NCBI RefSeq assembly: GCF_900590885.1
Contig: NZ_UUON01000004.1
Coordinates: 62,001-126,000, forward strand
Direction of reading: 5' to 3'
Source: Pseudomonas viridiflava
Lineage (GTDB): Bacteria; Pseudomonadota; Gammaproteobacteria; Pseudomonadales; Pseudomonadaceae
Length of the DNA stretch: 64,000 nt
Shown here: in pieces, positions 26,633 through 35,682 of the stretch
Layout of the letters: the number at the start of each line of letters is the position of its first letter
Position numbering within the stretch: position 1 is the stretch's first letter
Translations under genes and position numbers: made by a program
Notes under the pieces: generated by a model
Told to the model about the DNA's origin: nothing
Database searches by the model: none
The model's input: only the letters and a program-made list of their open reading frames with translations

Positions 26633-26812
26633 ATGCGTGTAAAAGCATCCAACAGCAAAGCAAAGCCAGCTCCCGCCGTTGAAACGAGCGAATCGATCAA
26701 CAGCCAGATTGCTGCTTTCCTCAAGTCCGGCGGCGAAATCCAGCAAATTGCCAAGGGCGTGAGCGGCCAGACTTTCGGCCCGTCCAAGCAGATCAGCCTG
26801 GGTAAAAAGTAA
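26633..26812 (+). CDS. Small basic protein, 59 residues, with a SutA-like motif
   Basis: A 59-residue cytosolic protein. The first 20 residues are Lys/Ala/Pro rich and look disordered. FLKSGGEIQQI (residues 29-39) resembles the FLxxGGxxQEI element of the pseudomonad RNA-polymerase factor SutA. The tail is GQTFGPSKQISLGKK. A longer frame begins at 26393, but the composition changes at this ATG. No function is known to me. A strong hairpin (26834-26862) follows 21 bases after the stop. Confidence 0.72.
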   Translation: MRVKASNSKAKPAPAVETSESINSQIAAFLKSGGEIQQIAKGVSGQTFGPSKQISLGKK

Positions 26813-26833
26813 CACCGCGCAATACACCTGGTC

Positions 26834-26862
26834 CCTAAGCGCCTTGCCTTCAAGGCGCTAGG
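26834..26862 (+). terminator. Hairpin after the 59-residue gene
   Basis: AGCGCCTTG and CAAGGCGCT pair perfectly across a four-base loop, extended by outer CCT/AGG pairs. No T-run follows. Confidence 0.6.
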
Positions 26863-27017
26863 ACTAGAGCACGAGACACCCTCCTGAAACACCCAATATC
26901 ACGCTAATCGACGAACGGGCCTCACCGCCGGGCATTCGCCGGTATCCTTGCACACGTCTAGCACGGGCCTCTGCCGCCCTTTTTCGTTACTGCTCCTCGC
27001 TTTTCATGGAGTGAAGC

Positions 27018-27740
27018 ATGCTCAAACCCTGCATTTTCCTGCTCGCAGCCCTGGCCGCCAGCCCCCTCGCCGAAGCGCAGATCTTCCAGCGGGAATTGGG
27101 CGACTTCGACTTGAAATTGGGCACCACCCCCAGCCGCAGCATGGCTCAGGGCCTGGTCAAACCGACCTCGCCAGGCAGTGACGCTTTCCACGGCGGCCTC
27201 GACCTGAGCCACGACAGCGGCCTGTATTTCGGGCAGTTTTCGCCGAGCATGGGCCTGTCCCCCAGCACCAACCTCGAAGTCGATTCCTACATGGGCTTCA
27301 AACACCCCTTCGACCAGACTCTGGGCTACGAAGTGGGCCTGATCCACTACAGCTACCCCAAGCTCAGCCCCCTCGACAGCCAGGAGTTCTACGGCGGCCT
27401 GAACCTGCTGGGCAACCGCTTCGGCGCCTCGTTCAGCAACGACCCGGACCGCCAGGACAGCACGCTGTTTGCCGACCTGGGCGGCACACAGCCGTTCGGC
27501 ATCGGCGTCAGCATGAAATACACCACCCATCAGCTGGGCACCCCGGTGTCGGTGGCAAACGGCTCCATCAGCACCTTCAGCGACTGGTCGGTGCAGTTCT
27601 CTCGGCAGTGGATGGGCGTTGACCTGAACCTGATCTACAGCGACTCCAGCCTCAGCGGCGGCGACTGCTCGGCCTACTCCGGACACAATTCGCAATGCGA
27701 TGGCCTGTTGACGCTGAAGGCTGCGCGGTCGTTTTATTGA
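27018..27740 (+). CDS. TorF-family outer-membrane beta-barrel (putative porin)
   Basis: A 240-residue secreted protein with a signal peptide (1-20, ending LAEA). The mature part is made of short alternating beta strands (LDLSHDSGLYFGQFSPSMG, LGYEVGLIHYSYP, FYGGLNLL, VGVDLNLIYSDSS) and ends in a C-terminal aromatic residue (RSFY), as outer-membrane barrels do. This matches the TorF family. Two cysteines (in GGDCSAYSGHNSQCDG) may form a loop disulphide. Substrate unknown. Confidence 0.8.
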   Translation: MLKPCIFLLAALAASPLAEAQIFQRELGDFDLKLGTTPSRSMAQGLVKPTSPGSDAFHGGLDLSHDSGLYFGQFSPSMGLSPSTNLEVDSYMGFKHPFDQTLGYEVGLIHYSYPKLSPLDSQEFYGGLNLLGNRFGASFSNDPDRQDSTLFADLGGTQPFGIGVSMKYTTHQLGTPVSVANGSISTFSDWSVQFSRQWMGVDLNLIYSDSSLSGGDCSAYSGHNSQCDGLLTLKAARSFY

Positions 27741-27806
27741 TGGGCTGAACTGTCGCGCGCGCCGCAGGTTCACATGCATTAACTCCCTCTGCCCAAGGAC
27801 TCGCTC

Positions 27807-28673
27807 ATGCTGCGTCGGCTCAAACTACTGCTGGTATTGCTGACCCTGAGCCTGGCGCTCGCCAGTTGCAGCCGCGTGGGCCTGGCCTACCGCAACCTGG
27901 ACGTGATCATCCCCTGGACCCTCAACGACTACCTGGACATGAACGCCGGGCAAAAGAGCTGGTTCAACGACAAACTCAAGGAACACCTGGCCTGGCACTG
28001 CACCACGCAATTGCCTGGCTACCTGGATTGGCTGGATCGCCTGCAACAAATGGTCGATGACAACCAGGTCACCGATGCCGCGTTGAAGGCCCGTACTGTC
28101 GAAGCCGAACAAGCCATCGCCGACGTCGCCCGTGAAATCACCCCGTCGGCGATCGAGCTGCTCAAAGGGCTGGATGATCAGCAGGTCCAGGAAATGAACA
28201 ACGCCCTGGCCAAGGACCTGCGCAAACGCCAGGACGAATACCTCAAGCCGCCGCTGGACCAGCAGATCAAGGAGCGCGCCACACGTATGAGCAAACGCCT
28301 GGACACGTGGATGGGTCCGCTGAGTAGCAGCCAGCAAAACCGCGTGACCGCCTGGTCCATTGCCTTGGGTGAGCAGAATCAGGAGTGGATCGGCAACCGC
28401 GCCCGTTGGCAGGCGCAATTTATCGAGGCGGTGCAGCAGCGCCGGAGCGCCGACTTTGCGCAGAAGATGCAGCAGCTGCTGGTGGATCGTGAAAGCCTGT
28501 GGACCCCGGAGTATCGCGCGGCGTATGCCCAAACGGAGGCCGCAGCACGCAGCCTGATTGTCGATTTGATGGCTGAAAGTACTGTGCAACAACGTTTGAA
28601 ACTGACGCAAAAAATCGACGGTGTACGCAGCGACTTCAAAGCCCTCAAATGCTTAAAGGCCGCCGCAATTTAA
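27807..28673 (+). CDS. DUF6279 lipoprotein
   Basis: A 288-residue lipoprotein. The signal runs to LALASC (lipidated Cys20). The mature protein is almost wholly helical and charged, with SRVGLAYRNLDVIIPWTLNDYLDMN as conserved opening. It matches the DUF6279 family, whose role is unknown. It follows the TorF-like gene by 66 bases and may be in the same transcript. Confidence 0.82.
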   Translation: MLRRLKLLLVLLTLSLALASCSRVGLAYRNLDVIIPWTLNDYLDMNAGQKSWFNDKLKEHLAWHCTTQLPGYLDWLDRLQQMVDDNQVTDAALKARTVEAEQAIADVAREITPSAIELLKGLDDQQVQEMNNALAKDLRKRQDEYLKPPLDQQIKERATRMSKRLDTWMGPLSSSQQNRVTAWSIALGEQNQEWIGNRARWQAQFIEAVQQRRSADFAQKMQQLLVDRESLWTPEYRAAYAQTEAAARSLIVDLMAESTVQQRLKLTQKIDGVRSDFKALKCLKAAAI

Positions 28674-28783
28674 AAATGTGGGAGGGGCGGTGCGACGATT
28701 CGACTTGCCCCCGATAGCGGTGCATCAGTGACAGATAAGCTGCCTGACACTCCGCTATCGGGGGCAAGCCCCCTCCCACATTT
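28674..28783. repeat. REP/REPIN inverted repeat R3, variant arm
   Basis: The right arm (about 28752-28783) is a normal copy (CGCTATCGGGGGCAAGCCCC...). The left arm carries an extra 16 bases, CGGTGCGACGATTCGA (28688-28703), between GTGGGAGGGG and CTTGCCCCC. The same altered arm occurs at 40298-40344. Confidence 0.9.
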
Positions 28784-28800
28784 GACCTGTATTGTACCGG

Positions 28801-29190
28801 TTAGGCGATCTGCGCCTTGGAGGCCACCTCGGCAAACGTATCCGGGTCCAGCGCATCCGCCTGCTCATCCAGCACCTGGCGCGGGTGATCATTGCCGGGA
28901 ATCGAGCTGTCGATCAGCGCCAGCAACTGCGCGCCGAGCGGGGTCAGGATGAAGTTCTCACCATTGCCGCCCTGATCCTCCGGCCGCGACTCAATAAACC
29001 CACGCTTGAACAACAGCGCTTCGTAATCCGCGGCAGTTTTTTTCAACGCATCCAGATTGCCCGTATCCTCGCCCGCCGTGGCCTTCTCGGCAGCTTCCTG
29101 CTCGGCATACTTGCGCGGCGCGAAGCTGCCTTCGCCGTTCTGCACTTCGTGCAGCAGACGTTCGATCAAATCCCAGTTGTAAGTCGTCAT
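28801..29190 (-). CDS. Hypothetical protein, possible DUF2513/winged-helix
   Basis: A 129-residue cytosolic protein. MTTYNWDLIERLLHEVQNG and the later FILTPLGAQLLALID suggest a winged-helix fold like that of DUF2513 proteins. The middle (28-65) is Glu/Ala/Lys rich. The ATG at 29190 follows AGGAGGAATCAGG, a near-ideal ribosome site, so this start is preferred over one at 29265. A regulatory role is possible but unproven. Confidence 0.7.
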   Translation of the reverse strand: MTTYNWDLIERLLHEVQNGEGSFAPRKYAEQEAAEKATAGEDTGNLDALKKTAADYEALLFKRGFIESRPEDQGGNGENFILTPLGAQLLALIDSSIPGNDHPRQVLDEQADALDPDTFAEVASKAQIA

Positions 29191-29347
29191 CCTGATTCCT
29201 CCTGCAGGCCGGTGGAAAAGCAGCCCGTCAAAAGGTGTGACCCCAGCGCGCCGCCCGCCGTTCAACCGGCCGGACGGGCGTCATTTCTCTGAACTTTCCA
29301 GACGTTCGCCTCCTCAACTGAACATCATCACCAAGGAGGTCCGAACC

Positions 29348-29623
29348 ATGAAAACCCTGAGAAACCTGGCCGTCGCCGCCGCACTGCTCAGCGCCCTGCC
29401 CGTCTGGGCCTGCACCCCGGAAGAGGCCACGGCCAAGCGTGAAGCATTGGCCAAGGAAGTGACCCAGCTGACTGAACAGAACCCGACCAAGGCCAAGGAA
29501 ATGAACGCTGAGCTACAGAAGATGGACCTCGACACTGAAAGCGCGGAATTCCCCGACAAGTGCCAATTGATCGACGCGCGCATGAAAGAATTGAAGGAAG
29601 CCGCCGCCAAGGCTAAAAACTGA
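29348..29623 (+). CDS. Small secreted helical protein, 91 residues
   Basis: Starts MKTLRNLAVAAALLSALPVWA, a signal peptide, with cleavage before CTPEEATAK. The Trp at -2 makes a lipobox unlikely. The mature protein is a charged helix with a second Cys at PDKCQL, which could form a disulphide with the N-terminal Cys. The start at 29348 is preceded by AAGGAGGTCCGAACC, a very strong ribosome site. Function unknown. A terminator follows. Confidence 0.8.
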   Translation: MKTLRNLAVAAALLSALPVWACTPEEATAKREALAKEVTQLTEQNPTKAKEMNAELQKMDLDTESAEFPDKCQLIDARMKELKEAAAKAKN

Positions 29624-29629
29624 GGGCAT

Positions 29630-29656
29630 AAAAAAACCGGACAGCGTCCGGTTTTT
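29630..29656. terminator. Bidirectional terminator
   Basis: AAAAAACCGGAC and GTCCGGTTTTTT (arms around AGC) form a symmetric hairpin with A/T runs on both sides. It serves the 91-residue gene on plus and the DEAD-box helicase gene on minus. Confidence 0.9.
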
Positions 29657-29672
29657 TCACATCAGCCCCGTG

Positions 29673-31019
29673 TTACTCGGCGGCTGGCGCTTCTGGCTTG
29701 CGGCGCTTGAGCGGCGCCATGCCGTCCTTGCTGACGAGCGACAGATTGTCGGTCTTCGGCCGGTTGGCGATTTTGCGCTTGGTCGGCGACTTGGCGCCGG
29801 TTTTCTTCTTGTCGCCCTTGGCGTCGGTCTTTTTCTTCTTCACGCCAACCGCCTTGCCCGACGCCTTGACCTTCTTCGGCCCCGTGTAGGTGCCTTTGAC
29901 TTCCTTGATGGTGCGGCGCTCGAACGACTGCTTGAGGTAGCGTTCGATGCTCGACATCAGGTTCCAGTCGCCGTGGCAGATCAGCGAGATGGCCAGGCCA
30001 TCATTGCCGGCACGCCCGGTACGGCCGATACGGTGTACGTACTCATCGCCGCTGCGGGGCATGTCGAAGTTGATCACCATGTCCAGGCCATCCACGTCGA
30101 GGCCGCGCGCGGCAACGTCGGTGGCTACCAGGATCTTCACGCCGCCCTGCTTGAGGCGATCAATCGCCAGCTTGCGGTCTTTCTGATCTTTCTCACCGTG
30201 CAGGACGAAGGTTTTGTAGTCCTGGGCCACCAGACGACCGTAGATACGGTCAGCCGCAGCGCGTGTGTTGGTGAACACGATGGCCTTCTGATAGGTCTCG
30301 TTGGCCAACAGCCAGTTCAAGATCTGCTCTTTGTGCACGTTGTGGTCGGCCATCACGATCTGCTGACGCGTGGTCGCGTTCAGGTCGCTGACGTTGTTGA
30401 CCTGCAAGTGCTCAGGGTTGTTCAGGACCTTGGCGACCATGTCGCGCAGGGTCGAACCGCCAGTGGTGGCGGAGAACAGCATGGTCTGCTGACGGTTGAC
30501 GCACTCGCCTACAAGGCGCTGCACGTCGTCGGCGAAGCCCATGTCGAGCATACGGTCGGCTTCATCCAGCACCAGCACTTCGACTTCCTTGAGGTCGAGG
30601 TTGCCGGCGTTGAGTTGCTCGATCATGCGGCCCGGGGTGCCGATCAGGATATCCGGCACCTTGCGCAGCATGGCGGCCTGGACCTTGAAGTCTTCGCCGC
30701 CGGTAATGATGCCGGACTTGATGAAGGTGAACTGCGAGAAGCGCTCCACTTCCTTCAAGGTCTGCTGGGCCAGCTCGCGAGTTGGCAGCAGGATCAGGGT
30801 CTTGATGCTGACGCGGACCTTGGCCGGGCCGATCAGGCGGTTCAGGACCGGCAGGACGAAAGCGGCGGTCTTGCCGCTACCGGTTTGTGCCGTCACCCGC
30901 AGGTCACGCCCTTCGAGCGCGAGCGGGATGGCCGCTGCTTGCACAGGCGTAGGCTCGACAAATTTAAGCTCGGCCACGGCTTTGAGCAGGCGTTCGTGCA
31001 GGGCGAATTGGGAAAACAC
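29673..31019 (-). CDS. DEAD-box ATP-dependent RNA helicase
   Basis: A 448-residue RNA helicase. Motifs in order: Q motif (KFVEPTPVQAAAIP), motif I AQTGSGKT, Ia PTRELA, motif II DEAD (VLDEADRM), motif III SAT, and motif VI HRIGRTGR. The C-terminal 80 residues are very Lys-rich (VKASGKAVGVKKKK and so on) and should bind RNA without sequence preference. I chose the GTG at 31019, giving MFSQFALHERLLKAV behind GAGGT, rather than an ATG at 31043. A SrmB/RhlE-like role in ribosome assembly or RNA decay is likely. Confidence 0.92.
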   Translation of the reverse strand: MFSQFALHERLLKAVAELKFVEPTPVQAAAIPLALEGRDLRVTAQTGSGKTAAFVLPVLNRLIGPAKVRVSIKTLILLPTRELAQQTLKEVERFSQFTFIKSGIITGGEDFKVQAAMLRKVPDILIGTPGRMIEQLNAGNLDLKEVEVLVLDEADRMLDMGFADDVQRLVGECVNRQQTMLFSATTGGSTLRDMVAKVLNNPEHLQVNNVSDLNATTRQQIVMADHNVHKEQILNWLLANETYQKAIVFTNTRAAADRIYGRLVAQDYKTFVLHGEKDQKDRKLAIDRLKQGGVKILVATDVAARGLDVDGLDMVINFDMPRSGDEYVHRIGRTGRAGNDGLAISLICHGDWNLMSSIERYLKQSFERRTIKEVKGTYTGPKKVKASGKAVGVKKKKTDAKGDKKKTGAKSPTKRKIANRPKTDNLSLVSKDGMAPLKRRKPEAPAAE

Positions 31020-31212
31020 GGGTGCTACCTCGAAGAAATACAAAAAATCAGCTGCATAGGGTACCGGTTTCGGGCGGCCAAACCGAGTGTCTTTACGCGA
31101 ACGGTGCTAATCAGCGGCTTTTTTGTCAGGGCATTTGTCCAGAACGTCAACTTTGCCGCACTTAAATGCTCTAATCGCCCCGTGTTGTCTTACAGAAGAT
31201 TTGGTTTTACCC

Positions 31213-32511
31213 ATGGATATCAAACAGCTCTGGCTCAATGCCCAGGACCTCTGGGGCGCCCTCGACGAACACCCGCTGCTGCATGCCAGCCTCGGCTTGC
31301 TGGTGTTGCTGGTGGTGGCCCTGCTGCTCGGACGGGTGGCGCGCTACCTCATCCTCCACGCCGTCAAATTGCTCGGCCGGCAACCGGCGCTGCACTGGCT
31401 CAATGACCTGCGGCACAACAAAGTCTTTCACCGCCTGGCACAGATGACGCCGTCGCTGGTGATCCAGTTCGGCCTGTACCTGGTGCCGGACCTGAGCAAA
31501 ACCGCGATCCTGTTCATCGGCAACGTCGCACTGGCGCTCACCATCCTGTTCATGACCCTGGCCGTGAGCGCCCTGCTCAATGCGCTGCTGGACATCTACG
31601 CGCGCACCGAACATGCGCGCACGCGCTCGATCAAGGGTTACGTGCAGTTGGCCAAGATGGTGCTGTTCGTGTTTGCCGCGATCATCATCGTCGCCACCTT
31701 GATCGACCGCTCGCCGCTGTTGCTGCTGTCCGGCCTCGGTGCGATGTCGGCCGTAATTCTGTTGGTGTACAAGGACACGCTGCTGTCGTTCGTCGCCAGC
31801 GTGCAACTGACCAGCAACGACATGCTGCGCGTCGGCGACTGGATCGAGATGCCCCAGGTCGGCGCCGACGGCGATGTGGTGGACATCACCCTGCACACCG
31901 TCAAGGTGCAGAATTTCGACAAGACCATCGTCTCCATCCCCACCTGGCGCCTGATGTCCGAGTCGTTCAAGAACTGGCGCGGCATGCAGGCCTCCGGTGG
32001 GCGCCGCATCAAGCGCAGCCTGTATATCGACGCCAGCGGCGTGCGCTTTTTGCATGACGACGAAGAAGTACGCATGACCCAAGTGCACTTGCTCACCGAC
32101 TACATCAGCCGCAAACAGGCCGAACTCAAGGCCTGGAACGAAGCCCAGGGCCACAGCGCGCAGCTGTCGGCCAACCGCCGCCGTATGACCAACCTCGGCA
32201 CCTTCCGCGCCTATGCGCTGGCCTACCTGAAAAGCCACCCGGACATCCAGCCGAACATGACCTGCATGGTGCGCCAGATGCAAACCACCGCCCAGGGCGT
32301 GCCGCTGGAGATCTACTGCTTCACCCGCACCACGGCGTGGGCCGATTACGAGCGGATCCAGGGGGATATCTTCGATTACCTGCTGGCGGTGTTGCCGGAG
32401 TTTGGCTTGAGTTTGTACCAGCAGCCGAGCGGCAATGATTTGCGCGCGGGGATGTTGCCTGCGGTGTTGGGTGCAAGTCATTTACCTGAACCGCAAAAAG
32501 CCTTGATCTAG
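31213..32511 (+). CDS. MscS-family mechanosensitive channel, YbdG type
   Basis: A 432-residue inner-membrane channel. Five hydrophobic segments lie before the MscS pore helix region (near VTLIDRSPLLLLSGLGAMSAVILLVYKDTLLSF, about 160-195). The beta domain holds VQLTSNDMLRVGDWIEMPQVGADGDVVDI, and the YbdG-type insert RRIKRSLYIDASGVRFL follows. It would open on osmotic downshock. The ATG at 31213 is chosen because the frame upstream has no channel-like sequence. Confidence 0.88.
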   Translation: MDIKQLWLNAQDLWGALDEHPLLHASLGLLVLLVVALLLGRVARYLILHAVKLLGRQPALHWLNDLRHNKVFHRLAQMTPSLVIQFGLYLVPDLSKTAILFIGNVALALTILFMTLAVSALLNALLDIYARTEHARTRSIKGYVQLAKMVLFVFAAIIIVATLIDRSPLLLLSGLGAMSAVILLVYKDTLLSFVASVQLTSNDMLRVGDWIEMPQVGADGDVVDITLHTVKVQNFDKTIVSIPTWRLMSESFKNWRGMQASGGRRIKRSLYIDASGVRFLHDDEEVRMTQVHLLTDYISRKQAELKAWNEAQGHSAQLSANRRRMTNLGTFRAYALAYLKSHPDIQPNMTCMVRQMQTTAQGVPLEIYCFTRTTAWADYERIQGDIFDYLLAVLPEFGLSLYQQPSGNDLRAGMLPAVLGASHLPEPQKALI

Positions 32512-32594
32512 AGCGATTCAGCACAGCCATCCAATCACTGCGCTGAACATTTGGCGACTCTTGGCCTCATTGGAAATTCTTTGAGGCAACGCCG

Positions 32595-33872
32595 ATGCGC
32601 GCTCCAACCTTGTACTCGCTGCTGCTGGCCGGCACCTGCAACAGCGTGATGGCGGCGGGGTTTATCGAGGATTCAAGCCTCGATGTGCTCAGCCGCAATT
32701 TCTACCTCGACAACAAAGAGCGCTCCCCCGCGAGCAAACCCCACAAGGAAGAATGGGCCCAGGGCTTTATTACCGCATTCACCTCCGGGTTCACACCTGG
32801 CACGCTTGGTGTGGGGCTCGACGCCCACGCGTTTGTCGGCCTGAAACTCGATGGCGGCAAAGGCCACTCCGGCACCGGCCTGTTACCCGTGGACAGCGAC
32901 GGGCGCAGTGAGCGCAAATATTCAAGTGCGGGCGGCGCACTCAAGCTGCGCCTGGCGAAAACCACCCTGTCGGTGGGCGAAATGACCGTCGAAACGCCAG
33001 TGTTCGACACCTCGGACAAACGCCTGCAACCCGAATACGCCAGCGGCCTGCTACTCGACAGCCGCGACATCGACGCCCTGCATTGGCAGGCCGGCCACTT
33101 CACCGCTTTCAAGAACCAGGACGCGTCCAGCGGGCATGGCGATTTCGATGGTTATGGCGCCAGCACCCGCAGCGGCGCCATCGACTTTATCGGCGGGCAA
33201 TTCTTTGAAGGCCAGCCCGTGGGGGGCGCGCTATACACCTCGCAATTGAGCGACACCTGGCGCCAGTACTACGCCAACCTGCACTGGTCGCCGGCCAACT
33301 GGCTGCTGGACGGCAACATCTACCGCAGCGAGGACCAAGGCCGCGCCGTGGCCGGCGCCATCGCCAACACCGCCTACAGCCTGGCCGGCAGGTACAGCTT
33401 CGGCGCACAATCGGTGACACTGGCCTACCAGAAGATCAACGGCAATACGCCCTTCGACTTTGTCGGCGGCGATTCCATCTACCTCGCCAACTCGATCAAA
33501 TACGCCGACTTCAACGGCCCCGGCGAAGGCTCCTGGCAACTGCGCTATGACCTCAACCTCGCCACCTTCGGCATTCCCGGCCTGAAGTTCATGACCCGCT
33601 ACGTGACCGGCCGCGGCATCGACGGCACCCACGCGCCCCAGGGCGGCGCCTACAACCCGTTGGATGCCGACAGCGGTGCATACCAACCCCAGCAAGGCCA
33701 CGGCGGCCGGCACTGGGAGCGCGATATCGACCTGCATTACGTGGTGCAATCCGGCCCGGCCAAGGACCTGTCGGTGCAGCTGTCCCATGTCAGCCACCGC
33801 GCCAACAGTGCCCAGGCCGGCGACGATATCGACCGTGTGTACGTGGTGGTCGAATACCCGATCAAGCTTTAG
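32595..33872 (+). CDS. OprD-family outer-membrane porin
   Basis: A 425-residue substrate-specific porin. A short signal (1-20) precedes GFIEDSSLDVLSRNFYLDNKE, the signature opening of mature OprD/Occ proteins. RMTRYVTGRGIDG-like sequence near residue 335 and a last strand ending VVEYPIKL are also typical. OprD members take up basic amino acids or small carboxylates; the exact substrate is not evident. Its last 11 bases overlap the end of the EamA gene on the other strand. Confidence 0.9.
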   Translation: MRAPTLYSLLLAGTCNSVMAAGFIEDSSLDVLSRNFYLDNKERSPASKPHKEEWAQGFITAFTSGFTPGTLGVGLDAHAFVGLKLDGGKGHSGTGLLPVDSDGRSERKYSSAGGALKLRLAKTTLSVGEMTVETPVFDTSDKRLQPEYASGLLLDSRDIDALHWQAGHFTAFKNQDASSGHGDFDGYGASTRSGAIDFIGGQFFEGQPVGGALYTSQLSDTWRQYYANLHWSPANWLLDGNIYRSEDQGRAVAGAIANTAYSLAGRYSFGAQSVTLAYQKINGNTPFDFVGGDSIYLANSIKYADFNGPGEGSWQLRYDLNLATFGIPGLKFMTRYVTGRGIDGTHAPQGGAYNPLDADSGAYQPQQGHGGRHWERDIDLHYVVQSGPAKDLSVQLSHVSHRANSAQAGDDIDRVYVVVEYPIKL

Positions 33873-34728
33873 CGACGGCCGAACGCACGCCCAGGCGACT
33901 GATCCACACCGCACCCACAATCACCAACCCGCCGAGGGCCAGGCGGCCCAGCGGTTCGTGCTGGTTCCAGATAAGCAGGTTGAGCAACAGGCCCACCGGC
34001 ACATGCAGGTTGTTCATCACCGCCAGGGTGCCGCCGTGGACCAGGCAGGCGCCCTTGTTCCACCAGTACATGCCCAGCGCGGTGCTGACCAGGCCGAGGA
34101 ACACCAGCACGCCCCATTGCAGCGGCGCCTCCGGCAGGAAGTTGCTTTTGCCGAACATCAGGAACGCCGGCAACACCACGATCAACGCGCCGAGGTAGAA
34201 ATACCCGAAGCGCCGGTAGTGCGGCAGGTCGCTTGGATGACGTGCTACCAGGTGCTTGTACATCACCTGCCCGGCGGCATAGGTGAAGTTGGCCAGTTGC
34301 AGCAGCAAAAAGCCCATCAGGAAGTGCGGGGTGATCTGGTCGAAACGGATCACCGCCGCGCCCGCCACCGCCACCAGCGCGGCAATCAGCGCCCAAGGGT
34401 TGAAGCGGCGGTTGATGGCGTCTTCGATCAGGGTCACGTGCAATGGCGTAAGGATGGTAAACAGCAGCACTTCCGGCACCGTGAGCACGCGAAAGCTCAG
34501 GTACAGGCATACGTAGGTGATACCGAACTGCAACGCGCCGATCACCAGCATGCCGCGCATGAAGGCCGGTTCCACCGAGCGCCAGCGGGTCAGCGGGATA
34601 AATACCAGCCCGGCCAGCACCACGCGCACCAGCACGGCGAAGTAGCTGTCGACGTGACCGGCGAGGTATTCGCCGATCAAGCTGAAGGAAAATGCCTGAA
34701 TCAGGGTGACAACCAGTAGATAGCCCAT
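33862..34728 (-). CDS. EamA/DMT-family amino acid or carboxylate exporter
   Basis: A 288-residue inner-membrane protein with ten predicted helices in two EamA halves. MGYLLVVTLIQAFSFSLIGEYLAGHVDSYFAV opens the first and MGFLLLQLANFTYAAGQVMYKHL the second. It matches the carboxylate/amino acid/amine transporter group. The frame is open to 34908, but that upstream part contains a terminator hairpin and reads as a leader, not protein. See the leader feature at 34791-34931. Confidence 0.85.
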   Translation of the reverse strand: MGYLLVVTLIQAFSFSLIGEYLAGHVDSYFAVLVRVVLAGLVFIPLTRWRSVEPAFMRGMLVIGALQFGITYVCLYLSFRVLTVPEVLLFTILTPLHVTLIEDAINRRFNPWALIAALVAVAGAAVIRFDQITPHFLMGFLLLQLANFTYAAGQVMYKHLVARHPSDLPHYRRFGYFYLGALIVVLPAFLMFGKSNFLPEAPLQWGVLVFLGLVSTALGMYWWNKGACLVHGGTLAVMNNLHVPVGLLLNLLIWNQHEPLGRLALGGLVIVGAVWISRLGVRSAVAKA

Positions 34729-34790
34729 GCGCGCCTCGTTTCGAATGGGCGCGACATTAAAGGTTTTCGGCGGTTGAAGAAACTCGAGGC

Positions 34791-34825
34791 AAAAAAAACC
34801 CGACCTCGCTAAAGCGTCAGTCGGG
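34791..34825 (-). terminator. Intrinsic terminator between azoR and the EamA gene
   Basis: On the minus strand CCCGAC and GTCGGG pair around an inner CGCT/AGCG stem, followed by eight T. It lies 107 bases after the azoR stop and 62 bases before the EamA start, so it may end azoR transcripts, attenuate EamA transcription, or both. Confidence 0.85.
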
Positions 34826-34931
34826 CAGGAGCACTCAGGAGCAAAAAGTGCAAAGGGAGGTTCGTTACGCGTACTTGAAGGGTTTGCGTGGGTGGATATA
34901 AACACCACCCGATTATGTGACGATTAAACGA
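34826..34931 (-). ncRNA. Possible structured leader or small RNA before the EamA gene
   Basis: About 105 bases between azoR and the terminator at 34791-34825. A further hairpin (GGGTGG with CCACCC, 34890-34910) lies in it. The layout (hairpin, linker, terminator, gene) is that of an attenuator or riboswitch-like leader, but I do not recognise a known class and see no convincing leader peptide. Confidence 0.35.
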
Positions 34932-35531
34932 TCAGGCCACCTGGGCCAACAGCGCCTTGGCGTGGTTGATGCCCTTTTCCTGGAAGTCACCGCTCAGGTT
35001 CACGCCCTCGGCATGAATGAACGTGACGTCGTGGATGCCGATAAAGCCCATCACCTGGCGCAGGTACGGTTCCTGGTGGTCGGAGCTGGCACCGGTGTGG
35101 ATGCCGCCACGGGCGGTCAACACAATGGCGCGCTTGCCGGTGAGCAACCCCTGAGGGCCGGTCGGTGTGTACTTGAAGGTCACACCGGCGCGCAGCACGT
35201 GGTCCAACCAGGCTTTAAGGGTGCTGGGGATCGCGAAGTTGTACATCGGCGCGGCCATCACCAGCACGTCGGCGGCCAGCAGTTCATCGGTCAATTCGTT
35301 GGAGCGGTCGAGGGAAGCCTGTTCGGTGCTGGTGCGCTGATCGGCGGGCTTCATCCAGCCGCCGAGCAGGTCGGCGTCCAGGTGCGGCACCGGGTTGAGG
35401 GCCACGTCACGCACGCTGATCTGATCCGCCGGGTGGGCCGCTTGCCATTGGCTGATGAACTGCCGGGTCAGTTGGCGGGAGATCGAGTCCTGCTGGCGGG
35501 CGCTGCTTTCGATGATCAGAACATTGGACAT
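34932..35531 (-). CDS. azoR: FMN-dependent NADH-azoreductase
   Basis: A 199-residue flavodoxin-fold enzyme that reduces azo dyes and quinones with NADH. MSNVLIIESSARQQDSISRQLT is the FMN phosphate-binding start, and AAPMYNFAIPSTLKAWLDHVLRAGVTF near residue 93 is the flavin ring-binding signature. Length matches AzoR (about 200). Single gene with its promoter in the AT-rich stretch 35532-35660. Confidence 0.93.
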   Translation of the reverse strand: MSNVLIIESSARQQDSISRQLTRQFISQWQAAHPADQISVRDVALNPVPHLDADLLGGWMKPADQRTSTEQASLDRSNELTDELLAADVLVMAAPMYNFAIPSTLKAWLDHVLRAGVTFKYTPTGPQGLLTGKRAIVLTARGGIHTGASSDHQEPYLRQVMGFIGIHDVTFIHAEGVNLSGDFQEKGINHAKALLAQVA

Positions 35532-35682
35532 GGCTTCGTAGGCTCCATCTGTATTTGCTGTAAGTCGATGGAGTGAAGATTAAACAGAGCCAATTCGATA
35601 AAAAAGCGCAAAAAACTGCTACAACCCATCTAGAAATTTGTTTATATGCGAAGTATTCCTGTAGACATGCTCCGCTGCTGCT

